Origin: Liolophura sinensis
Lineage: Eukaryota; Mollusca; Polyplacophora; Chitonida; Chitonidae
Reading direction: 5' to 3'
Assembly: GCF_032854445.1 (NCBI RefSeq)
Contig: NC_088306.1
Coordinates: 1,120,501-1,184,500, forward strand
DNA length: 64,000 nucleotides
Shown: piece after piece, positions 23,546-34,304 of the stretch
Position numbering within the stretch: position 1 is the first letter of the stretch
Layout of the letters: the number at the start of each line of letters is the position of its first letter
Position numbers and translations under genes: made by a program
The notes under the pieces: generated by a model
Seen by the model: the letters and a program-made list of their open reading frames with translations, nothing else
What the model was told of the DNA's origin: nothing
The model's database searches: none

Positions 23546-24595
23546 AGCCATGTGTAAAAACCAGGCTTTTAAGACAACCATTAAGAATAATCTCGTCACT
23601 AAAAGTCAACTACCAAACAGGAACTTCACCTCAGCTCAGCGTAGGTGACATGTACATAGCCCTAACTGTGCTCATGTAATGCTGGTTCACTTTAAGGCCA
23701 GTCTGGGATTTACATGATGTACGGCTGCAATCAATAATGTTATCATCAAGATAAAGCCGTGATTAATGGATAGTTAAAGGCCACCTGCCATGATAAACTT
23801 CCCGTCAGGGTGGGATAGGATAACGGCCCTCAATCTCACAGGGCAAATATACATGTATGAACAACGCAAGCTGCATGTAGAAAGTAAAGCCAGAAAAAGA
23901 AAAACAATCACACATCTTAACCTTTCATTCTTTGAAATTTTCAGGATAACATCTTGTTATCATAAGTTGGAGAATAAAGCTTTAAAATAGTAACGATACT
24001 ATACATCTATTTTCATTCTCGCATATACATAATTTCACAGACAAAATACTGTTGATACCACAATTCCTCAACTGTTTCGCATATGAAACAGCAACATTTA
24101 GTGCAATTTATGCACCCTTTTCTTCTGTTTTTGGAGACAAAACTTCATTGGTTGGATTGGCCAATCTCAGCGCTTTACAAAAAGTATACTTTTATCAGTC
24201 TACACAGATTAATGTCCTCAGAACATGGTTAAATAAGCAACTTGCAAACATGTTGATAGGTTGAAGAATTGCAGAACTCTATTTTGTGTCAGGCGTGAAA
24301 ATGTTTGGTCACTCGCTCCTTAAAAGAGCTCCAGATAAAGAGGGTGCCTTAGTATCATGCAAACATTAACAACTTTCCAGGGGCACATCTTAGATCATTG
24401 TTTATTGCATTAATGTCATTTATTCAGGTTCACATTGTTTTTAAAAATAACAGAAAGTGACTCCTATTACATTTGACACTTACAGATCGTAGCGGATGAG
24501 TTAAACTTTTGAATATTCTCGGGGTCATCACTCTGAAGACACAACTGCAGTATTTTTTTCTTTCACTTTTTCTATACTTTTGATGGGGGAAGCTT
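23546..24595. other. No gene seen
   Basis: AT-rich. Open frames at 23790-24264 have no recognisable motif. Confidence 0.4.
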
Positions 24596-24872
24596 GCAGT
24601 ATACGCCTGGCATAAACCACCAACCTTTGGCAACTTATATACATACTCACATGACATGCATATATCACACTCGTGAAACCACTGCTCTCCTACAAACGTG
24701 GAACACTACTCAACAACAACTGCTTGCACTGAGACTGTCAATCAAAAATTCTGCAACAACGAGGCACATTACATGCACTTTAAGGATTCCTTCGTCATCA
24801 TATGACCGTACGACGATTCATATTAAATACGATGTTAAACCGCAAGCATTCACTCACTCACTCAATCAAAAA
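24596..24872 (+). mobile_element. Fragments of two dispersed repeats
   Basis: 24604-24638 carries the CCTGGCATAAACCACCAACC block. 24776-24872 carries the family B 3' end (GATTCCTTCGTCATCATATG and GATGTTAAACCGCAAGCATT, then CACTCACTCACTC). The latter matches 29192-29262. Confidence 0.5.
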
Positions 24873-25260
24873 TTGCTTGTCCACGGCCAAGTTTGAACCT
24901 GAACCTACTGTGCCAAAGCAATTAAAAAAGCGCCTCAATACCTTTATATAGGTACATGTATACATATTCCTATTGATAAGCTCATCAGCAACACCTGTTA
25001 TTTTGACAACATTTGATTCACATTATTAACATACAAGTAAAACACCTTGTATTTTAAGCCACTAACCCTATTACGCCAACATTCCACTCAGTTTAATTTC
25101 TACACGTATGTGAACGGCAGGGTGGGGTAATCACCAGCTGTACATAGAATGCTCAGTGATGACTGTGAACAAGTATCACGTACAGGTGCTCAAATACCAA
25201 CTTCATAGTTTACCATAAATATGATATATGATCAATTAACAGCTAGTATTAAAGGATGCC
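24873..25260. other. No gene seen
   Basis: AT-rich sequence without recognised features. Confidence 0.4.
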
Positions 25261-25261
25261 C

Positions 25262-25462
25262 ATGACTATACTACACCAAAGCGGTCGCTGTGAGTTCAAG
25301 TCCAGTTCATGCATGCTGGATTCCTACATGGGAAGGTCTGCCATGGTAGTGGGCTTTCCCCAGGCTTTACCCGGTTTTCTCCCACTATAATGCTGGCCAG
25401 TGTCATGCAAGTGAAACATTCTAGAGTACCAATACCATAAAATACAAATCAAATAAATAAAT
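25262..25462 (+). mobile_element. SINE family A copy, 5'-truncated
   Basis: Begins at the B-box block (GTGAGTTCAAGTCCAG) and continues through GGGAAGGTC, TTCTCCCACTATAATGCTGG and CAAATCAAATAAATAAA. The A-box part of the head is lost. Confidence 0.8.
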
Positions 25463-25944
25463 TAAAGCTGTTATCCAACAGCGTTGTCGGGCCCATGAGA
25501 ATGGACTTCTACCACTTCTTGAAGCCTGATGTCTATAAAATTCATAATAATGGTTAAAAACACGAAAAAACGTAAAGGAATGTACTGGATTTGAACCCTA
25601 CACTATCAAGCATCATTTACAACTGGCAAAGTACTGAAGACTAGAATAGAGATTAGGAGAATTGGATAGCTGAGAACAAAAGAAAGAATACACTGTTGTA
25701 AAGTTGGTGCCCCAGAGCAGAAGACAAACAGAAATCATTGTCCCAGAGCTGATGACCTTTCCCGCTGTAAACACGGTCCATGGTTTCATGTAGTCTCACA
25801 CAAAGCTCCCGTGTTATTTATATAGGACAGTTTGCCAAATTTTGTTGGTTTTTTTGGGTCAAAACATAAAAACATTGTTTTTCTACCTTTACCAGTTTAG
25901 GAGAAACTGCAATTTCATGACCTGACCAAGAATACTACTACAAC
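25463..25944. other. No gene seen
   Basis: Unique-looking AT-rich sequence, without an exon I can support. Confidence 0.4.
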
Positions 25945-26215
25945 TAATAATCGGAATGACTTCAAGGGGTGTCCTGCTAGGATACTAGCGTGGACCCCTA
26001 ATAATCGGAACAACTTCAAGGGGTGTCCTGCTAGGATACTAGTATGGACCCCTAATAATAATTAAACCAATTTCAAAAGGTGTCCTGCTAGGAAACTAGT
26101 ATGGACCCCTCATAATAATTCGACCAATTTCAAAAGGTGTCCCACTAGGATACTAGTATGGACCCCTAATAATAATCCGACCAATTTCAAAAGGTGTCCA
26201 ACTAGGATACTAGTA
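25945..26215. repeat. ~60-bp tandem array, 4-5 copies
   Basis: Unit contains GGTGTCCTGCTAGGATACTA followed by GTATGGACCCCTAATAATAA. The copies are moderately diverged. Confidence 0.9.
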
Positions 26216-27795
26216 TATACTAGTAGCAACCAAAATTTTGCTTCAAATATTAAAAAGAAGTCTGAAAAAATTGGAATTCTTTTTTTTCCAATAGATAACT
26301 ACAGGTACATGTATGTCATCAATGACTCCTTGCTACTGAAATGAGCTATATTAAGATTAAATCATAGGTGACAATATAACATAGGTGCATTTCAATGAAA
26401 AGGGGCTTAAAAACAGCAAGTTGCAAAGGAGCAACAGCAATTCCTTGAACAATTATGAAATGTTATACAGGGTGTTGTGCTCACCATTTAGCGGGCAGTG
26501 TACATGTGGTATACATTCTGAGAATCACGAAAACAACCAACAAACAAAGACAACTAACAGGTAGCTTCTAACATTACCTTACTTATCTGACTGGTGTTTA
26601 AAGCCTTGTTTAACAATTCACTTCCATATTCTTTCCAGAAAAAAACCCTGGTAGACATACATAGATCTAGTTCTCGCCGACCTCAAAAACTCCTTATTTC
26701 TTAATTCCAACTACATGTACATGTACATAAATCATAAAGACTTATCAACGGGTAAAACTGCTGGTCTAAAATAAGTCTGTCCCGGTGTTTTACACTATTT
26801 CTTTTTTTTTCTTGTAATACACCATAGCTTCTGTTTACAAGAAGTCATACTCGTACAGTACAACAGGTAGTTCACCATCACTGCAGTAACAACAGAGGAT
26901 GAGGTGTTCTTAAATAGCCTGGGACAGACTTGTGTCAGTGGGAAAGGCTGAGCGATTACGCCCGTCGACACGTCAAAACAGTAATCAGCACGCCCAGAAA
27001 AATTGGCAAGCTACACAATGTACATCTCGAACTTCTGTAGTGAATTTCTAGACATTTACTGCATGTTTCACACACAGTGTACAACAGCTTTAGTAGTGAA
27101 TTTGAAATGAAAAAATTGAAAAGTATACCTACATGTATGTACGCTTACTTTCTCAAAGCACTGATAATTTGAAAATTCCCATCCACAAGAATACAACTGT
27201 GTGAAATCTTCCTGCTCAAACACAAGCTGAGTGCTCACGGCCAAAGAACATTGTACAGTAGAGCAAACAAATGGCTATGATTGTGGCACCTGAAGAACGC
27301 CTGGCGATGCACTATGCTTACTGTGTCTGGCACTGGAAACTGAACATAATGGTCAGAAATGGTATTGCTACATGTGCCATTACCTAAACTTGTCTATTAG
27401 TAATAGCAGTACAGCCACCAATATAAATATGATCATTGGGGGTAACAAGAGTGATTTTACAAAAAAAGGGCCCTCAATGCTATATTGAAATACTGATGGA
27501 ATTTCTTTCTTTTTTTTTTTTCCCCAGCTGTTAATTTCTTGAAAATTCTAATCTTTGTCATTAACCACAATGAAAAAAATTTTTTACATACATGAAGGTA
27601 CAACATAACCAACAAAACAATTTTTAAGAACGGCCTACTAATTGATAACATACCCCTACAATATTGTATACTGATCGATGTGTTCACATTAAACATGGCT
27701 TGCCCAAGAGAAAACATACCTACATGTACTGTACATTAGGCGAATCACACTTCACTCAATGTTTTCCTTCACCATCTGGCCGTCTTCACCGTATG
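26216..27795. other. No gene seen
   Basis: AT-rich, with poly-T tracts at about 26280 and 27509. No exon or dispersed repeat is recognised. Confidence 0.4.
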
Positions 27796-27799
27796 TCAC

Positions 27800-28692
27800 A
27801 TTATCACACCCCCTCACCAGACCTGTCACCAGGCCCCTCACCAGACCAGTCACCAGGCCCCTCACCAGACCCGTCGCCAGGCCCCTCACCAGCCCCTCAC
27901 CACACCCCTCACCAGGCCCCTCACCACACACCTCACAACATCTCTCACCAGGCCCCTTACAATACCCCTCACCAGGCCAGTCACCAGACCCCTCACCACA
28001 GCCCTCACCAGGCCCGTCACCAGGCCACTCACCACACACCTCACAACATCCCTCACCAGGCCCCTTACCACAGCCCTCGCCAGGCCTCTCACCAGGCCCT
28101 TCACCACAGCCCTCACCAGGCCCATCATTAGGCTCCTTACCACAGCCCTTACCAGGCCCGTCACCAGGCCCTTCACCACAGCCCTCACCAGGCCCATCAT
28201 TAGGCTCCTCACCATACCCCTCACCACACCCCTCACCAGACCCATCGCCAGGCCCCTCACCAGCCCCTCAGCACACCCCTCACCAGGCCCCTCACCACAC
28301 ACCTCACAACATCCCTCACCAGGCTCCTTACCACGCCCCTCACCAGGCCCGTCACCAGACCCCTCACCACAGCCCTCACCAGGCCCGTCACCAGGCCCCT
28401 CACCACACCCCTCACCAGGCCCATCATTAGGCTGCTCACCATAGCCCTCACCACACCCCTCACCAGACCCATCGCCAGGCCCCTCACCAGCCCCTCACCA
28501 CACCCCTCACCAGGCCCCTCACCACACACCTCACAACATCTCTCACCAGGCTCCTTACCACGCCCCTCACCAGGCCCGTCACCAGACCCCTCACCACAGC
28601 CCTCACCAGGCCCGTCACCAGGCCCCTCACCACACCCCTCACCAGGCCCATCATTAGGCTCCTCACCACACCCCTCACCAGGCTCCTCACCC
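27800..28692. repeat. CCCTCACCA-based 12-bp array with higher-order structure
   Basis: Short units of the type CCCTCACCAGGC are arranged in larger duplicated blocks. The block around 28230-28440 is repeated nearly exactly at about 28460-28680, both containing CAACATCTCTCACC or the CAACATCCC variant. The array is C-rich on the plus strand with almost no G runs. Because 12 is a multiple of three, frames remain open on both strands (plus P-S-P-G-P-S-P-D; minus G-L-V-R). None is attached to unique coding sequence. Confidence 0.95.
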
Positions 28693-28989
28693 CTTAACCA
28701 CCTGAACACTCATGATTTCATATTTCATTAGAAATTGTTGCAAAAGGTGAGATTATCATAAAGCCTTGCTGAAGTAAACTCAACGAAAATTGTTCTGCCA
28801 CCCTCAACATTTTTACAAAATACTGTAGTGAGACACGAGGGATCCAGTGCAAATGGTCTACATAGATTAATTACATGTATCTACAAACAAATGTACAATA
28901 TGACATGTACATATTCACATACATCCATCAATACACCCATACATTATGGCTTGTTCAGTATCAGTTCTATTATATGACGTTATTTTCAC

Positions 28990-29262
28990 AACAGACTGTA
29001 GATAGTAATACTGCTGCCTTGCTGCTGCTTTGCTTGGTGCTCAGCACTGAGGGGTTAGAGCAAGGCAATGGGACTGGTTGACCCGGTGTCAGTATAATGC
29101 GACTGTTGGAGTGTCATGTCTGGTGTCTTCAGCAAGATACTTCAGTGGCAGCATGGATTTGCCCTGTGACACGAAGAGACAGTATATGTACACACACCTA
29201 ATGACTCCTCGTCGTCATATGACTGACAAACTGTTCAGTACAATGTTAAACCCCTAGCACAT
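28990..29262 (+). mobile_element. SINE family B copy
   Basis: Sense orientation on the plus strand: GCTTGGTGCTCAGCACTGAG, then GAGTGTCATGTCTGGTGTCT, ACTTCAGTGGCAGCATGG, ACTCCTCGTCGTCATATGAC and a final AATGTTAAACCCCTAGCAC. This is the most complete body and tail of this family in the window; the tRNA-like head is not obvious. Confidence 0.65.
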
Positions 29263-30390
29263 ATACATACATGTGCATACATACACAGCAATAATGCAAT
29301 AATACCATACTGCTTATGTGTGCATATCAGATTACCCTAGATACATGCATAATGATATTTGAACCTAATGTGAGAGTACTGACATAATCAGATGTATACC
29401 AGGTTATCCCATTTAACAGCTCAACACAAAGTGTTACATGTGCCACTCAAGTAGATATGATGTGTCTAAAATATTACAAAAACTGACCAAAGACGCCTAC
29501 CAGTAAAGCCGTCCAAATGCATAACACCACATGAACATTTCTAATACCTGGTACAGGTAAAATAAATATTTATCGATTTTCAATTCTGTATGTGTATTTT
29601 TCACTTTTATGACAATTCAGATTTATGGGTGGAGTAAACTGGAATGCCCAACAGAGTAAACAACCAACTTTTGCCAATTACTTGACAAACCTGCTGACTT
29701 ACATGGAGCCAGTTTTGAACATGTAACCTCACTAACTGAACACCTAATAGTTGCAGCAAGTTAGTGCTTTAACAATTAGAGTCAACCAGGCTCCATTCCA
29801 ATAGAAAAACTAAATATATGTACACACAGGTCACCAAATGCAATGCTATACAAGAGATTGAATGTATGATTTTTCATTGATATTTTCAATTACTGAAATA
29901 TCCATTAGGAACATTTATTACAGTGTTATATTAGATTAATATGGGACTTATATAGATGTCCCATATTTTGTGGAAATCACAGGCTTCATTTCTCCGAGCC
30001 ACCATGTAGTCGTACAGACTTTCTAAGTTTGCTTGGGGTCTAACAAGGCTTTCAGACTTTCTGTATGTTTTCTGTTTCTGTCATGATGGACCAACATATA
30101 GCAGGTCATACCCCTTTACATCCATACAGTGACAAGATAAATTTATACTGGCACTTCTTAAAAAAAAAAAAATGTCTTCTGGAAAATGTGAAGCAGCAGA
30201 AAAAAAATCATGGACAATATGCTATATGACAGGCTTATAAATGTGTGACTTTAGATCACACAGCTATGGGGATGTATGGCTGTAGCACACAATGTTAGTA
30301 TAAGAAGTTTGTGGTGGTAGGGTAGCGATGGGGGGCAAGAGTGGGAGGGGCATGTGACAAGGGCGAACATGGCTTTCCACAGTTTACGGT
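29263..30390. other. Non-coding; possible third dispersed repeat
   Basis: About 29620-29790 resembles a further dispersed repeat, with GGTGGAGTAAACTGGAATGC and the CAACCAACTTTTGCC block related to the ones near 10420 and 24620. A 10-bp hairpin lies at 29938-29967. No gene. Confidence 0.35.
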
Positions 30391-30399
30391 AGTCATTAA

Positions 30400-31150
30400 G
30401 TGATATGCGTTGCTAGTAAATCTGTATTCCCACAAAAACAGCGTGTTTACTGGCAGTTCAGGCGAGCTGCAGAGAGGCCAAAGGTAAAAATCGAAGGCCT
30501 TAACCGGAATAAGCTTCGAATCACTTCTCCAAGTCGCGGGAGTAAAAACAATACAAACGACCCAGACCCTGCACCTCTGTCTCGGGTCCCTGTGTCAAGT
30601 TTGAACGTTTTGCAACTTCGTAAGATCTTTTTCATTTTGACGCCAAACCTGCATAACATCAGCCTCTAGTTTGGTAAATTTACGGTAAGATAAGAATAGA
30701 TCTGGGTAATTTACTACCGGACAAACGTGTGGGGTGAGGCAGTAAGACCGGGTTTTCACCCCATGCTCATGATTCTGTCACTTCTCAGTTCTCGATCTCT
30801 CTGCACTCGCTTCGACGCAAGTCGCTAACTCTACAAACAATCTGACATACCTACCTTGATCTGACAGAACTCCGCTATAGCATCCTTCGCGAGCCTCGCA
30901 TGTGGTTTGCAGCAGTATCCTTTTCGGCTACTTTCCTCTCGATCGAATCGACACCAGCTAGGAAAACATTCACCATGTGCTTCTGCCCGTACTTTCCTCC
31001 GCAAATTTTGACTCAACCTCGTTTTCCGCCTCTCGACAAATTAGAGCCGGAAGTTGCGCGATTGGGCTGCGCGCGGTGTTGTCTCGTGGAGTCGCCTCCA
31101 TTTGACAGTTGACATGTCACGTGGAGTTGATACTGACAGATTATTTTCTT
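30400..31150. promoter_or_regulatory. CpG-rich promoter-like zone
   Basis: CpG density is much higher than in the flanks. Motifs include an ETS-type CCGGAAGT at 31047-31054, a CACGTG E-box at 31118-31123, and GCGCGATTGGGCTGCGCGC between them. A minus-strand splice donor (AAG|GTAGGT) ends a candidate exon at 30855, and a plus-strand donor-like AAAG|GTAAAA is near 30483. In a genome with mosaic methylation, retained CpG usually marks promoters. No TATA box is seen. This may drive a minus-strand transcript toward CASK (see findings). Confidence 0.5.
30855..31100 (-). other. Candidate non-coding 5' exon
   Basis: On the minus strand the CpG-rich sequence ends at a good donor, GATCAAG|GTAGGTATG, with the last exon base at 30855. 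The frame open at the donor has no ATG. The upstream ATGs instead open short frames that stop at TAG before the donor, so the exon looks untranslated. Its 5' end (transcription start) is not determinable; 31100 is a guess from the ETS motif. Confidence 0.35.
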
Positions 31151-31310
31151 CCGTCCGAAATAAAAATGGGATACCGCAAAATTATTCACGTGCTGACATG
31201 CGTTACAAAAGAACATAACTATTTGCAAAATTAAAAACGAAATAGATACACTTCGTTGGTGGTCGATTTGGAAGTCATTAAAGTTTACATGTAGTAATTG
31301 AATTGGCACA

Positions 31311-31347
31311 AATTCATTTATTTATTGTTTTAACGCCATACTCGATG
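31311..31347 (-). mobile_element. SINE family A 3' stub
   Basis: Only the tail and the TTTTAACGCCATACTCGATG block survive (plus-strand reading). Confidence 0.55.
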
Positions 31348-32272
31348 TTTTGTGCACTTATATTTACAGATGGTGATATCTTCTATTGTGTCTGTGGTAC
31401 ACTTCCTTACACCGCGATCTACACAGGTATGTGTAAGAAAGTGTACCGATACACATTTGCTTTTTGAGAGATTGTACAGACCCTGATTATACTACAAAAT
31501 TGTATACCATGACATCCATACAAAATCAATATATTTCTTCACATTATGCGAAATATGATTTCTTTTTTTATGATTCAGAACCCACCCGATTTTAATTGGC
31601 GTGTTGATATTTTAAACTCATCTGGTTTAAATTATATACATGTATATATAGGCATAGATATAAAAACTGTGACTATATACGTACAAAGTTTATAATATGG
31701 ACCATTTTGACGTTGTTTTATTATTAATCCTTTAACATACCGGTATACACTTTACCCAAAAGATATATACCTATACAATTTCTCAATGGGAGCTATGAAA
31801 TAACCCACTTCTGATTATTAGAATTATGGGACCCTGAACAAATGTTTGATTTGAACATAAATTTGCCTTTCCCGGACTCTCTTTCCTACATCCAGAGCTT
31901 CCTTACTAACATTTATATCAATGAAAACAATTGAATACGGTGTTAAATAACAATCAAAACAAAATTTAAAAATCAAGAAATGCAAACTGTAACTGCATGG
32001 GTAGCAATTTATTCGGCGTAATAACTTTAAACAAACTACATTATTTATCTCAGTATAATACATTTATGATAATTTATTCCAAAAAATGAAAACAAAATAA
32101 TCAGTATTACTTTTTGAATTGCCGTTTAATTACTACCACTTTATATTAAGCTGCAGAAAAGTGACATCTGTTTGTAATTACCATCGCGGCCGCTAATCTA
32201 AAATTGTATAAGAATGTAATGAGAAATAAATTAATTTTTGTAAAAAAATTATGCAATAGCAATCAGACATAT

Positions 32273-32276
<4 letters not shown>
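31348..32276. other. AT-rich, no gene
   Basis: Strongly AT-rich. It contains a hairpin at 31387-31455 (see findings). No exon recognised. Confidence 0.45.

Positions 32277-32322
<46 letters not shown>
32277..32322. repeat. (GA)n microsatellite
   Basis: Uninterrupted GA dinucleotides for about 45 bp, immediately 5' of a SINE. Confidence 0.97.
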
Positions 32323-32325
<3 letters not shown>

Positions 32326-32326
32326 C

Positions 32327-32552
32327 CTGTGTGGCTTACATAGTTAGCGTACCAGCGCGGCGTAATGACTCAAGGGCCTCCCACCAATGCGTTTTCTGAG
32401 TTCAAGTCCAGCTCGTGCTGGCTTCCTCTCCAGTCGTGCGTGGGAAGGTCAAGGTCTGTCAGCAACCTGTGGGTTTCCTCCGGGCTCTGTCACCTTTCCT
32501 CCCATTATACCGTGGTATAAGTGTTCTTAAGCCCGGCGTAAAACTGCAGGTA
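32327..32552 (+). mobile_element. SINE family A copy
   Basis: Full-length head (GTTAGCGTACCAGCGCGGCG and the TTCAAGTCCAGCTCGTGCTG B-box region), then the GCGTGGGAAGGTC and CCTCCCATTATACCG blocks, ending at CCCGGCGTAAAACTG without the AAAT tail. It lies directly upstream of the LINE fragment. Confidence 0.85.
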
Positions 32553-32681
32553 CCTTGCGAAGGCCTGTGGTTTGTATACATCATCTAAATGGGCATTTCG
32601 TGTTGCTTCTAAATACGGCCTTCACGATCTACAGTGAATGAAATGCAATTAAAGATTAATTGAGGTCCTACGGTAAACATT

Positions 32682-33329
32682 TTGGACTGTACTGAACAAG
32701 CTAAACCGAAGGGGTGTCGCCGATTCTTTTTAGCTGATAAAATCCTTCTGACTGATATTTATACTTCAACTTCAGTATTCGTAGGAAAAAAGGGTAATCG
32801 AAACATCATATCTAATTACAGACCTGTTTCTCTTCAATTCTCGCTCTCTAAAATCCCTGAAAAAATAGTTTATACAAGGTTATGTGAATATTGTGATGAA
32901 AATAATCTTCTGATTCCCAGTAATTCTAGTTTTAAACATGGCGATTTCACTGTAAACCAAATGTTGAAAATTGTCCACAGGACCTATCAGTGCTTGGATA
33001 AAGGTGAGGATGTGGGCTTGGTTTTCCTTGACGTCAGCAAAGCGTTTGATAAAGTATGACATGAAGGATTCTTGTTCAAACTAAGACAAATTGGTATTGA
33101 AGGGTCACAACTCTCATGGATTAAAAGTTATCTGAGAGGCAGAATAATTAACGTATGCTTAAATGGCGTTAGTTCCAGTTCTAAGCGTATTTTTACCGGA
33201 GTGCCTCAAGGCTCTGTCTTGGGTCTTCTCTTATTCCTTATTTATATTAACGATATTAACCCTGATATCGAATGTGACATCAACATTTTTGCCGATGACA
33301 TATCACTAGCTGAACAAGTCCGAAAATAA
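32682..33329 (+). pseudogene. Reverse transcriptase fragment with in-frame stop
   Basis: The same reading frame runs on both sides of the TGA at 33057-33059, so only one substitution separates the two halves. The left half (125 codons) carries fingers and palm motifs up to the first catalytic Asp region (F-L-D-V-S-K-A-F-D). The right half (85 codons from 33072) carries the G-V-P-Q-G-S and F-A-D-D motifs and stops at TAA 33327-33329 because of a frameshift. The coding part upstream of the N-Y-R-P motif is short, consistent with 5' truncation typical of LINE insertions. It is not expected to be functional. Confidence 0.85.
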
Positions 33330-33593
33330 GATCAACCGTGACTTAAATCGTCTCTCTCAGTGGGCCGGACAATGGTTAGTTGAATTCAATGCTGCTAAAA
33401 CAGTTTTTCTATATATGTCTCTAAAGAGCAGATTGGCATACCCTAAACTATTCCTCCATGGAAATGAAATTAAAAGAATCCATTCTCATAAGCATCTGGG
33501 TATTATTTTTCAAACAAAATGGGAATTGGGATGAGCACGTTCAACGTTCTTTTGAATGAACTGAATTGAGAACCCCTTAACTCTTGGCGCAAG

Positions 33594-33881
33594 GTGCATC
33601 GTCTGCATGCCTTCTATAAAATTATACATGGCCTCTCACCATTCTGTCTTCATAAATTGTGTACCAGTGCAGCGAATAATGTTTACTGCCTCAGAAATGT
33701 AAACAGAAATAAACCTTTCAGTTGTCGTATTAATCATTTTTATTCCTCCCCTTTCCCTTTGACAACAAAAGATTACAATAATGTACCTTCAAACTCTAGA
33801 CAGTGTACGTTCACACATTTAAGAAATATATATCTGCTAATAAACCAGATAACCGCACCTTTGTATACAATCTTTTACTAG
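33594..33881 (+). pseudogene. LINE C-terminal domain fragment
   Basis: A 95-codon frame with R-L-H-A-F-Y-K-I-I-H-G-L-S-P-F near its start and a later P-S-N-S-R segment matches the region that follows the RT in Jockey/CR1-like elements (usual W-N-x-L-P replaced here by Y-N-N-V-P). It belongs to the same decayed element, displaced by frameshifts. Confidence 0.7.
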
Positions 33882-34304
33882 TTTTGCTTCAATAGCTCAC
33901 TGTAGAATGAGGATGGCCCTAAGCCTTTAAATCGCGATCTGTTTAAATTCAATGTCATTTGTGAGTCTACCTGCCCATAGTGTGGATTGTATGAAAATGC
34001 TCAACACTATCTATTTACCTCTCCCACTTTTGTAACTGTCTATTAAATAGTTACCTAAAATACATTTAGTTGTTTTCTCAGAATTTTGATTATTTCATTT
34101 CTGTGTCTATTGTAATGTTTACCTATATGTATATATTTATGTGTGCATGTTTGCATGTTCATTGTTGTATTTGCCGAATTGTGTCCTTTATATCTCTTAT
34201 ACAGATATCCCCTTATATCTGTATGTGTTTTTGAGGAGATTCCCTCGTGGCCGTTGGCTGTGGGTCATCTTCAATAAAACAAAACAAAAAATTCAATTAA
34301 ATTA

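Larger units (their letters stand above)
32660..34290 (+). mobile_element. Decayed non-LTR retrotransposon (LINE), RT and C-terminal region
   Basis: The reverse transcriptase core is readable on the plus strand: S-N-Y-R-P-V-S-L (about 32814), L-D-V-S-K-A-F-D-K-V (ending 33056), G-V-P-Q-G-S-V-L-G (about 33200) and the catalytic F-A-D-D (about 33290). Past the RT come the S-Q-W-A-x-Q-W-L-V and H-K-H-L-G-I-I blocks, an R-L-H-A-F-Y-K-I-I-H-G-L segment (33600-33645), and a Cys-rich C-x-x-x-C...C-G-x-x-E-N-A-Q-H-Y tail near 33960-34015. The order fits Jockey/CR1-type LINEs. Breaks: TGA at 33057-33059 where the family has Trp in V-W-H, a frameshift near 33325, another near 33515, and later stops. 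The endonuclease and ORF1 are absent, so the copy is 5'-truncated. The 3' end is A-rich (about 34275-34300). Confidence 0.88.

Noticed and set aside
27759-28709. Pro/Ser-rich plus frame and Gly/Val/Arg-rich minus frames
   Set aside because: Both strands are open because of the 12-bp CCCTCACCA repeats; no unique coding sequence is attached.
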